Positions 1 to 12,198 of a stretch of DNA of 64,000 nucleotides are shown here, piece by piece. The notes beneath the pieces were generated by a model. It made no database searches. It worked only from the letters and a program-made list of their open reading frames with translations, and had not been told where the DNA came from. Both the position numbers and the translations under genes were made by a program. Source of the stretch: Davidsoniella eucalypti (lineage: Eukaryota; Ascomycota; Sordariomycetes; Microascales; Ceratocystidaceae); assembly GCA_004009845.1 (NCBI GenBank), contig RMBW01000018.1:1-64000 (forward strand), written 5' to 3'. How positions within the stretch are numbered: the stretch's first letter is position 1; every line of letters begins with the position of its first letter.

Positions 1-3000
1 ATGGAAGATAGCGAAGGCAGAGCAGAATACAGGAGACGGTATATAGAGCAAGTCGTCGAAGAGTAAGTCTCGCGTGTTTTGCTGAGACAGTTGGTGGCTT
101 CCGAGGGAGAAGACAAGAGACAAGAGAACAACAGGTTGCGAGTATGTTGAGCAAAAATTAAAGGATGGTGGTGATGATGATGATTTGAAGATAGATGAGG
201 AGTCTGGAGAAGGGAAAACAAGCAAGTAGACACAGGAAAAGGTAGTAGTAGTAGTAGCAGTGCGGCGGCAGTCCAGGCTTGGAGCGAGCACGGATAATTT
301 CGCTAGGATGGAGTGGTGGTGCTATAGTAGCAATGGTATAGTAGCGATAGAAGCAGTAGCAGTGCTATGCGTTGATGGGTGATTGTTATAAGTCGATTGG
401 GACTGGGTTGGTTGGTCAATGCAATGCATGCAGTTTGTTGACAGCATACATAGAGTTGTGTGTGCAGATAGATCGGAACAGGAACAAACTAACTACAGCA
501 CTCAAAAGGGGGTTGGAAGAGACAGAAAAAGCGCAGTTTGGCTTTCCTGAAGCGACTGGACGAGTCATAAAAGTAGAGGGAAAAGAAGAAGAAAAAAAGA
601 AAGATAGGCAGCGATGATTATGTTGTCAGTTGTGGTCACGAGCAAAAAATCAAGGCAGTCAGAGAGAGAAAGGAAAAAAAAGAAGAAAAAAAAAACAGAA
701 AAGGAAAATCACAAGACACCTGCCTCGGCGTTTGTTGACATTTTCTGTTTGAAGAATCGTTGCCAAATCAAATCAAATTAACAAAGCGTAAAGAGCGCAA
801 ACTAAGACTAAGCTAAAGCAACTACCCTAGGCAAAGCAAAAAGCAACAGCCGCTTGGATGGGCCGGGATTGCAGCTAGTTCGAGGCTCGCCTGTCGCTAA
901 AAGTCAGACACTAAGTCAGTCGATGTTAGGGGACGAATAGCCCTAGCTACATATTTAGAAGCCTGTACTTGTACTGTAACTTTACTGCTACTATGCTGCA
1001 ACTTTAGCAGCCTGTAGATGAAGCTCAAACTTCAAACAGCACACGACACCAGGAGGCTATCAAAGCGCCAGAAGCTGTTGGTCTGTGATGACAAGCTGAA
1101 AAGCCTTCTCAAAGGGTCGAAGCTTAGAGGCCACGGCTCAAGCTGCCTCGCTTTACTAATAGTTATAGAGTTATAGCTATACACAGCACAATTATCCCTC
1201 TCCCGCCGAGAACCGAGAAAAAGGAGAAGACACACTCAACCTTGGCCTGGCCTACCCAGACAGGCTAAGATCTTTGTGCTGGAGCTGTTTATGACGACCT
1301 TCCTTCGGGATATGTCGAACGCATTGAAAGTCACTAACCAAGCCAACATTAACAGCTAAGGGTACTTCTGCGCTTGTTGAGAACCTGGCCGATCGATCGA
1401 TCTAGATTCTAGAACCACGGAACAGAAAAAGAAACCACCAAAACGCCCCAAGACCGAAGGAAAAATACGTTCAAATACAAGAGTGACAGGCCACTGAGAT
1501 ACAGAACAGTTGTTATGGTTTCGTTATATGCTATTCCTGCGCATTTAGCTCCATAAGTAGGTTGTTCCTTCACCTTCTACTAGTGTTAGTTCAGGGGTGT
1601 GTATCTTAGGATACCGAGGTGCTACATAGCTATCAAAGCTCCATTTCCACCTTGATAAAAAATGAATTTTAAAATAAATAAATTGTACTTGCTCTAGCTA
1701 TGCATAGTTATCACCACATACATATGCACATATACATTAGATGCCGGGGTGAACGACTCAGGGCGTCCATCTTGTAGCATAATATACCAAGAAACGGCAA
1801 CAAACCAACTACTTACAGAACATGGCATATGCTGCCTTGCTATGCTGCCCTGTCCCAGGATGTCGAAAACTATCGGCACTTGGCTGTTTCTATTCAAGCT
1901 AAACTTGGAGAACCAAGATACAGGAAGCAAAAGAAGAAGCTCCTATCTAGTAGTGTAAGCCCCCAATACTAAGCCTGCGATCTGCGCTCCTACGTCGCAA
2001 CCGAGGCTCTACCGCCCCAGTGACCAAACAACAGCAAATTCCCTTGGCCGTTTGTTGTTGCTATGCTATCAAGTATTGTTGTCTTGCAATTGTTCTTGCT
2101 GGCTGGCGTTGATGCCTCCTCTGAGGAATCCAGGCCTCCAGAGAGGGCTGCGTATTCTGGCTGACCTCGACGAAATCCCCCTTGTTTATTGTCTTATCTT
2201 TGCCATCCATAGTTCACTTGATTGGCGTTAAAGGTCTAATTACATGTATAACAATAGCATGATGCATATTTACCTTTTTTTTAACGCTTGATGCCGCCAT
2301 AAACGCCAAATTCCTTCCATCCAGATCCCTGTTGCTGCAATAAGAAAGCCACCAGACGCCTTTTGTCTGTGTGTTCCAAAGTAAGCTTCTTTAGAATCCA
2401 AGTACTAATAATAAGCACACGTACATATGCCACTCTTTCCCAAATTCTGATTGATAGGTGTGGGTGGGCAGGATACGTATTGCTTCTATTTCAGAACTTG
2501 GCCATCACATATCGTGTGGCTGTCAAGCCGAAACAAGCCAACGACCGAGCTTTTGTTCCTCCTTCATTTCTGATTCATTTACCTTGATATTAGCAATGAC
2601 AATCATCCCAAACAAGCGCCGGAAGCATGATTTAGAACAAGAAGCACCAACGTTTTCTGCCAAAGATGTAGACCTAAGTCTGGAAAAAGACGACAGGAAA
2701 TTGGTGGAAGGACTTGGCGGCTGTTTAAGCTCATTTTTAGTGTCTAGTCAAAAAAACTAGGTGTTGCTTTTTGTCGGCCGAATCGGGATCAACTGCTCTT
2801 TTTCAATACCACCAACCCAAAGAACCTGGAAATGCACTGCCGTCCATGATGTTGCTTTTCCCTTCTATTTTCTTTACACCCTAATCTTATGCTTCTATAT
2901 GTATGTTTTCTACCGGATAAATGACTAACAAGATAGACGCGATGTGACGCAGTCCTGCAGAATGAAGCAGCAAGGGCACACTCAACAAGAAATTTAGCCG

Positions 3001-4240
3001 CTTAAACTGCCTATTCTTTATCTGGCCTTCACACCACCTGTACATATGATATATATCGGCACTTGTCCGAGGGAGGAAGGCGTACACGAAAAGAAGAAGA
3101 AATCGGTTCCAAGTTTTCTCTATAAAATATCTGCATTTTGCCTTGGTAATCCCATCAGGCACAACTGGTGATGTTGGATGGCAATAATTACCTAAAAAGG
3201 CAGGCTCGATGACCGATAGCCAAAAACATCAAGGGATCGACGGGAGTGGCGTTGTTGAGTAACCCTAAAAAAAAAGGTTGTTCTATCTTTAAACACTTAC
3301 TATGGTGAAGGTACGGACATTACATAAGGCAATCGCCCAATGCATAAAGATAACGTGTTGTACTACTCACCGTAACCTTTGGTACACTCGTACAACTATA
3401 ACGTGGTTTTTTTTGCTAGTTTGTCTGCTTTGCGTCACTTTCCATTGCTGTTCGTTCGACTTGGGTTAGATCCTAGATTATCAATCATTGGATGGAAGAT
3501 CGGCTACACTCGACCAAAGTTTGAAAGAAACCGCGGTACAAAAAAGGAACTCATTTTTGCTTCCTAAACGCTGTGCAACATGTCTAGAAATAGCATAGGA
3601 GGGACTGGTTAACATAGAGATATTTCAACGTTCGCGAGTCAGCAAAAAAGAAACCAGAATAAAACATGCGCCGGGGATTCTCAAGTGGTAATCTTGCTTT
3701 TTTCCTCACATAAATGTGCACCACTAGTCCGGTGCTTGGTAGATTAACTTACAGGCTAGTCGTATGTGGCAATCTGAGGTTTAGGAGACATTATATGCCA
3801 TACTTGTCTTGTGCGGAGATCATATAGGAACCGAGGCTACAGATATATCTAGTGACTGATCCGGCGTCATCCGAATGAGTTTAATGTAACCAAAGTCTAG
3901 CCAAGGCGGCCATAACGGGAGGTCCGGCATTCTCAGGTCGCTCGGACTGTTCTCGTTCTGTCAAGAGTTGGAGGTTTCGACGTAACACGCCGGCAACATG
4001 ACCTGCTGCTTTGGTGGTTTTCAGGAGCTTGTAAATCACCGGGGAACGAACTCTAGAATCCCCTGAAGCTACGCTGGACAGAAAGGTATCTTGGCCCCAA
4101 AGCCGGACCCTGAAAAGCTATGAGTTATACTTAAATCTACGCACACTTGTAATTGCTCACTGCCATACATATAGTCAATGTCGATGCCATAATACTAACT
4201 CAATGTTAAGGTATAGATAGATAAATGAGAATACATCATA
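1..4240. other. AT-rich region without a supported gene
   Basis: I see no open frame here with recognisable domains or coding-like composition. About 1-720 is strongly purine-rich on the plus strand (GAAGAAAA runs), so pyrimidine-rich on the minus strand. That is how promoters and 5' leaders look elsewhere in this window, so a gene transcribed leftwards may begin just outside the left edge. A short GTA/GCA-type triplet run sits near 245-262. The stretch also contains a dispersed repeat relic at 1483-1670. Confidence 0.6.
1483..1670 (+). repeat. Dispersed repeat relic, copy A
   Basis: Two blocks match sequence elsewhere in the window. Block 1 (1483-1542) matches 12034 onward and, in reverse complement, 59726-59785. 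Block 2 (1555-1670) matches 59793-59905 in direct orientation. Relative to copy C, block 1 is inverted and block 2 is not. No open reading frame or transposase remnant is present, so this looks like a non-autonomous element or a decayed fragment of a larger one. Confidence 0.75.
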
Positions 4241-7200
4241 CTAAATGAGAATCATCACTGATGGTCCCATCTTGAACAGAGAAGCGAATCCATCTAGTTC
4301 TTGTAGATACCATTTCACCTTGAAAGTGCCAACTCGCTTGTAGACATTGGCCTCTGAAGTCTGTTTCTTGACGAGCAAACCCATCAAGACACAAATGATC
4401 TTATCATCTTTTGCCATACGGAAGCTAGTCACGGCCATATCGTAGCCCGCTATACTCGTGTCATCAAGATATACATCATGTTGTAGACACCTACAACGTA
4501 GAACTGTGCCACCAACACACCGGATTATCAACCAGCCAGTAATATCGCCGGGACACTGCTCCAAGGCGAGTTCCTCAAAGATGTAAGTTGCAAATGTTAA
4601 TGCAAAGGGGAATCGTGCCGAAGCCGACAGATCGTGGCTTTGGAGGGCCAGGCCTAATGTATCGGTGAGGCTCTGCAGATCCGCCTGGTGAGTGCCACCG
4701 AACTTGCCAACTATGTCAAATAGCCAGGTCTTGTCTATAGCCAATGGTAGTTGCTGTACCTGCCCATCTTTAGCAGTATGGAAGATGTCGCTAGTGGTTG
4801 GGACATAACAGCTAAAATTTTTGTGTTGAAACTTGATGGGGTTACACGAGCTAAGCCAGCTCCATGACGGGATGTGAATCGAAATGCCGCCGCTTGGGAT
4901 CCGTGGCTCCGTGTCGTCGGCGTCTACTCTCCAAAGCAAGCCACAGAAGAAAGAGCCGACTGGGACACCCAAAACAAACTGCCAGTTGTTTGTTTGAGCC
5001 AGAATTGATGTGAGAACAGAGAATGGGTCGGAAGATTCGTCTGCAGAAGAAGGCGGACGTTTTGTGTATTCCTGTACAAGGTCAAAGTATTGGCCCGTCT
5101 TCGTAATGGCATGTACGCTGTGGTTTGCGAACACGTTTTCCAAGGCTTCAATGGTGAGGCTATGCTGTATGATTTCCTGGAGCACAATATATGATGTCGG
5201 GTCAAGTGAAAGCTCTTCTGCTATCTCGACTTGGGCCAAGATATCTGCGGCCCAGTCGATAAACCTTCCCAGAACTAGAACGGCGGACTCTATATCTTCG
5301 ATGGTGCTGGAGCAACCGTTGACATAGTCTTGGATGACCCATAGCATGTCCGTCTGCTCATCATCTAGGCCCCCCGTCATTTTATGCTGTTTCTCGAGTT
5401 GTAGCATTTTGGTGGTGAATTTCTTGAGCCGAAGCAGGAAGGCGTCTCCCGAGAAAGTCGCATCATCGCAGCCACCGAGAGCTTCTAGGACCCTAAGAAG
5501 AGTCGAATTAATGAGCGACTTTATCACATGTTCTTGCCCCTCGTGAAGTCGCTGGTCGCTGACATTGCAGAGTAAGAATTCACAAACTAGTCTATGTAAG
5601 TGATGAGGCAATGTTGGATGGGGAAGACAACCCTTCAGAGAGGCTATACAGTCAAGAATATCCTGTTTCTCACCAGCCCCTAGCTTTCCTAAAGCATAGC
5701 CGGAATGCTTCCAGGTATCCATAAGCTCCTTGAGATGAACAAACTTGTCTTTGGCTGCTGTACACGACCGTTGGCTGTACATGGAGGACTCTTTTGAGGC
5801 TAGGCCGGTGACTAGCTTGTGTGACTCCCCGTATAGCACACAGTTGCAAACGTCTATAGTGAAGTCAATGACGGGCTGCGTCGTTTCCTGGACCTCTTCC
5901 TCTGTCATTTCCGACATGTCGGTCTCCAAAGCGTATTCTATCTCCCCACAAACGCCGAAGACATCGGCCATCTTTTGGACACTGGAAAGCTCCCGCTCAA
6001 ACCCATCTATCCAATCATGGCTAACGCTTGTTGAATCTCCCTGTGCAACTTGCCAACTCAAAGTTCGAAGGTTGCGGTGAACGTCTTCAATGGTGTCTGC
6101 AAGTTCGAGGCTCTTTTCCAGAGCGAGTTTGAATGGGGCGACATCTGTGAAAAGCGCTCCACCATCTTGGGAGATCTTGGAGGGCTTTTGCTCTAAAATC
6201 ATCTCTGTTTCTTCGTAAAACTCAAAGAACCTGCGGAGATTTTCGTGGCGGACTAGAACAGTCTGTATGATCTCAAGACTTTTCAGCTTGTCTCTCGGTA
6301 GATGAATCGATTCTCGGGAGCTTTCGACAAATTGAGCAAGAAACTTAGCGTCCCAGTAGCGCCACATAGACTCAAAATCTATCAGCTGAGCTATGATAGA
6401 AGCACACTCTCTCAGCGACTCGGAGTCTTCGTGATCCTGCAAAAGCAGTGCCCTGCGGGTGGGACTTGTGGCGGTATCTGACAAGTGCTGTCTCGTGAAG
6501 AAACGGCGATATCTGTCTTGGATGTATCTGGAAGTGGCAAGCAAACCTTCGTGGGTGAGTCCGTTGGCTTTTAGATCGCACAGGTGGTCGGTTAGGATAC
6601 GCTGACTGTCGTCTTGGCTGTAGTAGTTGTTGTGGTTCCAGTAGATGGACTCGCACTCGATCCTGCCGTCATCTTCGAAGCCGATCTGATAATCAGTGAT
6701 GTAGAGCCTCCTTTTAGAGAGTAGAGGCACTTGGAAAGACTGTAGGTGGCTATTCCAGGTAGAAAATTCCACGGCTCCACGAAGAGAACACAGACCTGAG
6801 CGAAACTGTCGATATTTTGTGCAATATGAATATGGGTTGGAATCAATCAACTTCGAGGCTAGGAATGATTCTTTGTAGTTTTCCCTGTGGGTCCGGTATC
6901 CGGGGATGACGCTGAGATTATTGACGGCGCCAATAACTGTCAAGTCGGCCTCTTTGTAGATCTGTGACGTGCTTTCTAGGAGTGTTTGGCGTTCCGCAAC
7001 GTCGTCCTGCGATACACAGTAACGGTCGATCCAAACATAGCGTATGCCGATTTCTCTACACAGACTGAGATACTCGTAGGTGAGGTTTGTGATATTTGGA
7101 CAGGTAAAGCCATCTCTCTCGTAGAAACCTTGCTTATTCAAAGAGCAAAGCTGTTCTTGGGTTCCAGAGCCTCCGGTTGGGTAGCAACTCAGAACGCAAT

Positions 7201-7881
7201 ATCTCGGAACTGTCTGAGAACCATCAAGTGATACAAGACGAAGCTCTTCGGTATCGATCAAACGAAAGTTGATGGGGAATCGTGCTGGAAATAAAAGTTA
7301 GTATATATTATAAAATAGCTGAATGCCAACTACATGTCGAGTTGCCACTTACTGCATGGCATTTGATGATCATAGGATGGAGTCTTCACCAAACTGAGAG
7401 TAGGCTTGAGCCACTGAGCTATCATTTCAGACTGGAATAACGGTTCCAACCAGGGCTCGAGAGTACATAGTACGGGGCCATCATCTTCTTCTCGATAGGA
7501 AGCCTGGAACTGCAGGACATGCATAGCATTGTCCATTCCTGAATAGCCAACCAAGACGGACGACTTCCAGATATACAGTCCATCCACAATCGGCAGCTGT
7601 TGGTAGATCTCGGGGAACGTAGTAGCCTCAAGTCCTGGATATGAACTGTTTCCTTTGACAACTATATGACCTTCTTGTACTGTCTTGTAGTAGGAGATGA
7701 ACCTGAGAAGAAATCTGCAGCCCGCACAAGAGGATACGAAGGACCCTTCGAACCAGTAAGTTATCTGGCGCCCAGAGCGATGAGGTTCGGTTGGTTGAAT
7801 AATGTGATTTTCACAACCGTAGATATTTTGGTTACAGAGCCAAATATGGCAATCTGCGCAGAGATCTAGTTCCTCAGCCAT
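4241..7881 (-). CDS. HET-domain (heterokaryon incompatibility) protein
   Basis: Two exons (7881-7353 and 7284-4241) joined by a 68-nt GTAAGT-AG intron encode about 1190 residues. I start at the ATG at 7881; the frame is open further upstream but has no ATG. The N-terminal ~175 residues carry CxxC-type cysteine pairs common in front of HET domains. The HET domain follows: PRYCVLSC near residue 203, then VWIDRYCVSQDD near 260, the classic signature. A far downstream segment with IPSWSWLSS near residue 985 is the usual C-terminal HET-protein motif. Between them lies an unusually long, mostly helical stretch (roughly 415-935) that I do not recognise. HET proteins trigger cell death when incompatible hyphae fuse; that role here is inferred from the family. 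No NACHT, ankyrin or WD partner domain is visible. Confidence 0.85.
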
Positions 7882-9219
7882 CGATGATATACGGCCTGAT
7901 AAAACGATATGATCTTTGAGAAGTATGAGAAATTCAGAGTAGGGGGAGAGAAACGTTGACAAAGGTGTATTGTAGTAGATATAATTATGAAGAAGAAGAA
8001 GATTGGATAGAACTTGAACTTTTAGAAATACGTTCTAATTATAGAAGATATAATAATCCTGGTTGGATGCCTAAAATATTGTGTCTTTAGAATTTATACA
8101 GACTACAGCCTGCTAGCATTATTATCTAAGGTTGTAGTCGATAGCTTGGGGTTTGTATTGAAAATAGTATGGATCGTATCTCGTTTTCTTTATATGTAGT
8201 ATTGCATATCTCCACTAAGACCATTTTTGGTATGAAGACACGAAACTCAGGCATATATGTATGTCTTTCCTACAAAAAGGATGGTGCTGAGAGTGATGTA
8301 CAGATACAGATCATACAAAGGTTTATATAAATATGTATGTATGCATAGTTATCTATATATTAGTAAAAACTGATAACTAGTGCTTTAGAGGAGATTTCTA
8401 TATAACTATCAATATTGATGTTACTTTACTCGCATCAAATATAAAACTACCACTCTTCAAATAACTCGAGGTGGCTATATCTAGAGTCTATCTAAATCAC
8501 TAGTAACCTACCCCGCAACTGCATGTACTGATGCCTAAGGTCTATAGAAAGAGACGTGAAAGCTATGACTAGGGCTTTATTTCTAGTCTTTCCCTAAGCA
8601 GTGGGATGTTGCGAAAAGCTGACGGGTTCCCTGTCACAACAGGTACCATGGTAGCTCGGACAACTTGGCACACATGTACATATATGTATGCTGACCATCT
8701 GATGTGGACGAAGCGTCTCGCACCCACAAGCTATTAGCCTTCACAAGTCAAGCAAGGAAATGCGTAGTACATACTCGAAACGTATTAGGAAATATAGGGA
8801 GAGTACTTTAGGATAATATTGTTAGATGCTCACCGTGTATAATCTTAGAATGCCTTATAGCAAGGATATGAAGAGACAGGGTTACGGTTCTGGAAGTTAT
8901 TACTTCTTCTAATCTTGTATTCAACGACTTGTCTATAAGTTTATGGATTGGCAATTATATAGTGGTATGACAAACGATATGATAAAGACAAGATAAAACG
9001 TGTATTGAAAGCGGTATCACTTGTCTTTTGTTATTTTCTAAGCAAAGGCACTGTCGAAGTTTCAACTACGCAAAATTCCACAATTTATGAGTTGTTATCA
9101 TTTTGAATATTTTTCTCAATCACTTTACTCAGTGATAGCCAAGATGAGTAGATACTGTGTAGATGCTATCATATCACAGTACCATAATAGCTATTGCATT
9201 ATACGTCATTACCACCTAT
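7882..9219. other. Intergenic, AT-rich
   Basis: No gene supported. The region is A/T-rich with many short TATATA-like runs. It separates the 5' end of the HET gene from the 3' end of the siderophore transporter. Confidence 0.6.
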
Positions 9220-11028
9220 TTACTTTTCTTCCTTGTTGGTCTCGGAGACCGCCTCGGCGTCTTGCACGGCGGGGGTATCCTTTACGAGAGTCTGCTGATC
9301 GTTCAGCTTAGGGTTACGCAAGAACATAGCAAAGCCGATAATAGGCACGCAGAGGCAGATGCCAGTGATGGTGAGTAGCAACTGAACATGCTTGTAAGAC
9401 TTGATGATAGCATCGCGCTCTGGGGTGCCGACTGGGTAAGCAGCAGCCTGAGTGAAGGGGTCCTCGTAAGTCATAGCAGCAAGAGTGCTGTTGATGCTGG
9501 CAAGGTTCTTCTCCAGAGTCTTGGGCAGAACTTGTGTCCACAGGGAACCGGAAACGGTGTTACCCAGAGCCGAACCGATGTTGTAGGTGGCTAGGTACAG
9601 ACCGGTCATGACGGCCAGATGTTCGTGCTTAAGCGAGACCTGTAGAGAGCACTGCACAGGGTAAGGGTATAGGCCACCGGCAATACCCAGCAGAACCTCG
9701 GCACCGATGACACCCGAGCGGCCGGCCGAGTTAGGTTGACCACGGTAGTGGATAAGCAGACCAAAGGCGACCATGAAGAGAGAAACACCTGCGAGAACGA
9801 ACGGCTTGATGCGGCGAACACGGAAGATGACGAGGCCGCATAGGGTACCAACAATAGTGCTGCAGAAGGAATACAGGGAGGTGACGCGGGTAGCAGTGGA
9901 GACGCTGAAGTCGAAAGCCACGATGAGGGTAGTGTATAGGTAGTCACCCTGCATGTACCAGGCGAAGTTCAGGAGCAGAGCCAACACCAGCGGACTCCAG
10001 ACACCGCGGTCCTTCATCAGCGCAAAGGGGATAAGCGGGTGAAGCGCACGCATCTCCCACCAGATGAAGACGGGCACAGTGAAAAATCCGACGACGAGGG
10101 GAGCGATGATGCGAGCTGTGCCCCATTTAGAGGAAGTTCCACCAGCAAGGGTCAGGGGCACGAGCAGCAAGGCAAACACGGCGACCATAAGAATGATACC
10201 AATGACATCCAAGCGCCAGAACAGGTCGACAGCAATAGAAGAAACGCCGGTCTTGTTGTTTTTGATGCCAGCAGCATAAGGGTGCATCAGACCCTTGCGG
10301 TTAGCACGACGGCCGACAACCCACAGAGTGATGATGAGGGGCAGGGCGCATACGGGGTAGATGATACCGAACATGCCAATACCCCATTTCCAGGTGCTGT
10401 TCTTGATAATAAGACTGGTGATGTTCCCGCTAACCCAGGTGTTGATGATGAAGGGAAGCGCCGGGATGTAGCTGAAGAACACGCGAGCCCGAGTCGATGA
10501 GACGTCGCCGATGATGACCTCGACCAGCAGCGTGACCATGGTATAGCCGACTTGGTACAGCACAGCTCCGCCAGCGAAGGTCTGGATGTTGGAAGCGGTA
10601 GCTTGAACAATGGTACCAATGACATAGAAGAAGACAGACACGCACATCAACTCCATACGACCAAACACATCGGCAATCTTGCCGGCAGTGGGCTGTGTGG
10701 CGGCGGCAATCACAGCGCGCAGGACATTGATCGTGGCGAGCAGAGAGTGCTCGTCGAACGACGAGGTCGCATAGGTCTGGTAGGTGTAACGAGTAGTGCC
10801 GTCCAGGCCATAGACGTAGGCGATCAGGAACACGCCAAAGTACAGGCAGATGCGGTCCAGTAGGGTTAGCTGCGACGACAGGGCCTCGATACGGGCCACG
10901 CCGTTTGATTTCTCTACGGTCTGGTTGCTGTAGTCGGCGTTGACGACCTCGTTCTGGGGTGTGGTGGCACCGGAACCGAGCGTCGACTCGGCCTTGGACT
11001 CCTTCTGGAAGAGAGAAGCCAGGGCCAT
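9220..11028 (-). CDS. Siderophore-iron transporter (MFS, SIT family)
   Basis: A single exon encodes 602 residues from the ATG at 11028. The protein is a polytopic membrane protein, about 14 helices by family expectation. Family marks include a conserved first helix with YVYGLDGTTRYTYQ, the loop-2/3 segment AGKIADVFGR, FSYIPALPFIINTWVSGNI, and a late GNTVSGSLWTQVLP, all typical of fungal siderophore transporters (MirB, Str1, ARN/SIT group). It would import ferric siderophore complexes by proton symport. The substrate cannot be read from sequence; the related Str3 of fission yeast handles haem, so another iron carrier is possible. Two perfect iron-GATA-factor sites lie 22-93 bp upstream, which fits repression in iron-replete cells. 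No other siderophore gene is present in the window. Confidence 0.9.
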   Translation of the reverse strand: MALASLFQKESKAESTLGSGATTPQNEVVNADYSNQTVEKSNGVARIEALSSQLTLLDRICLYFGVFLIAYVYGLDGTTRYTYQTYATSSFDEHSLLATINVLRAVIAAATQPTAGKIADVFGRMELMCVSVFFYVIGTIVQATASNIQTFAGGAVLYQVGYTMVTLLVEVIIGDVSSTRARVFFSYIPALPFIINTWVSGNITSLIIKNSTWKWGIGMFGIIYPVCALPLIITLWVVGRRANRKGLMHPYAAGIKNNKTGVSSIAVDLFWRLDVIGIILMVAVFALLLVPLTLAGGTSSKWGTARIIAPLVVGFFTVPVFIWWEMRALHPLIPFALMKDRGVWSPLVLALLLNFAWYMQGDYLYTTLIVAFDFSVSTATRVTSLYSFCSTIVGTLCGLVIFRVRRIKPFVLAGVSLFMVAFGLLIHYRGQPNSAGRSGVIGAEVLLGIAGGLYPYPVQCSLQVSLKHEHLAVMTGLYLATYNIGSALGNTVSGSLWTQVLPKTLEKNLASINSTLAAMTYEDPFTQAAAYPVGTPERDAIIKSYKHVQLLLTITGICLCVPIIGFAMFLRNPKLNDQQTLVKDTPAVQDAEAVSETNKEEK

Positions 11029-11049
11029 GTTGTCTGTGGCACTGAGGGT

Positions 11050-11121
11050 CTAGATGTAGATCAGATAAGATGTCAAGAGGAAAGACTAGATGTAGATCAG
11101 ATAAGATGTCAAGAGGAAAGA
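11050..11121. repeat. Two perfect tandem 36-bp units in the transporter leader
   Basis: Unit 1 is 11050-11085 and unit 2 is 11086-11121, identical base for base; a degenerate start of a third unit may follow at 11122. Each unit carries one ATCAGATAA motif. The duplication is recent or selectively kept, since no difference has accumulated. Confidence 0.95.
11060..11104 (+). promoter_or_regulatory. Twin ATCAGATAA sites, iron GATA repressor (SreA/Fep1-type)
   Basis: Perfect ATCAGATAA occurs at 11060-11068 and 11096-11104, 36 bp apart. It matches the ATCWGATAA consensus described for SreA-class GATA factors that repress iron-uptake genes in filamentous fungi. A third GATA core (TTATC on plus, 11188-11192) lies further upstream. 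The sites sit very close to the ATG of the siderophore transporter at 11028, so they may overlap the transcription start or the leader. Confidence 0.75.
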
Positions 11122-11478
11122 TTAGATAGAACACGCCAGGGATCGGCGTCAGTAATAGATGGAGAAAAACTTCAGGCTGGCCCGATCTTATCCGTTTCCA
11201 GATATAACGAAAGAACAAAAATACGGAAAAAGAAGAAAGAAAAAAAGAAGGGAAGCTACATATAAGGCAGGTGGCTACAAATTCTAGGAACTCATGTTGG
11301 CACCAGGCTGGTTCTAAAAGGCAACGTTGAAAAAAATAAAAAATAAAATTTCCATCGATATTTTAGCACCATTACGACGGTTGCTTTTTTCTATACAACT
11401 AGCGTCTTCATCAAGCCAGCCAACAATCCCAGCTCATTTCAACAAAATACGCCAGACTCTTTCGCAATAGCTTGGCCG

Positions 11479-11507
11479 AAAAAGAAAAAGAAAAAGAAAA
11501 AGAAAAA
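11479..11507 (+). repeat. AAAAAG microsatellite
   Basis: Four perfect AAAAAG units plus five A, upstream of the transporter gene. On the transporter strand this is a CTTTTT pyrimidine tract, common in fungal promoters. Confidence 0.85.
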
Positions 11508-12018
11508 CTACCACGCTACTTTGCTTATCTCTAGGGAGGACCTGATATTTCTTCGATGCTTGCTACTCTAATTTGAGTAAATCTTCCTTGTGAGCTTTAA
11601 GTCTACTATGCTAACATGTACTATGCTGTAAGCTTCTTAAATGTTACGTAACAGTTCCTCGATGCCTCCTCGGTTTTTCTGTTCCCTGCTGATGTGCCAT
11701 CTGCGAGGAAAAAGCGTGGACAGAGAAAATTATAATGACCAATGTAGCTTCAGAACAGGTGGTTCAGGATTTCGATTTGCTAAAAGTAGGGAAAAGGAAG
11801 ACCGGGTGTAAATCCTCAGTATTGATCTTCCACTCGGCTTTATTGGGTCGTACATACGAGCAAAATGCACTAATGTGCGTACAATTGTAGGGCGTATCGG
11901 AGGCCTTGGTGATGGGATAGTATTAGATGGAGTATACTGAAGACAGTGTCTAACTATTACTTATCAATCTTGGCTGCTATGCTTGTCTGGCGGCACGGCA
12001 CAGTGTCGAGACATTGGC

Positions 12019-12198
12019 TGCTACTTCTCAACAGTGACAGGCCACTGAGATACAGAACAAACATCTGTTATGATTTCGTTATATGCTATTCGCTCCTTGT
12101 ATTATGGACACTCTTAGAACAGTATGGTTGCTACCTGGCATCTGTGGAGAGGCTGCCCAAACCCTCAGACGCACTACTATAAGCATAGGGTGGACTTC
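12019..12198 (+). repeat. Dispersed repeat relic, copy B
   Basis: This segment matches the reverse complement of about 59553-59800 along most of its length with small indels. Its first part also matches block 1 of copy A (1483-1542) directly. It ends near the sequence GGTGGACTTC. No coding capacity remains. Confidence 0.75.

Noticed and set aside
2363..2760. Overlapping small frames near 2.4-2.8 kb
   Set aside because: No ATG-supported coding character, no similarity I recognise, and the surroundings are A/T-rich intergenic sequence.
7882..7962. Upstream extension of the HET protein to 7962
   Set aside because: The extension would start at TTG; the ATG at 7881 directly precedes the usual cysteine-containing N-terminal region.
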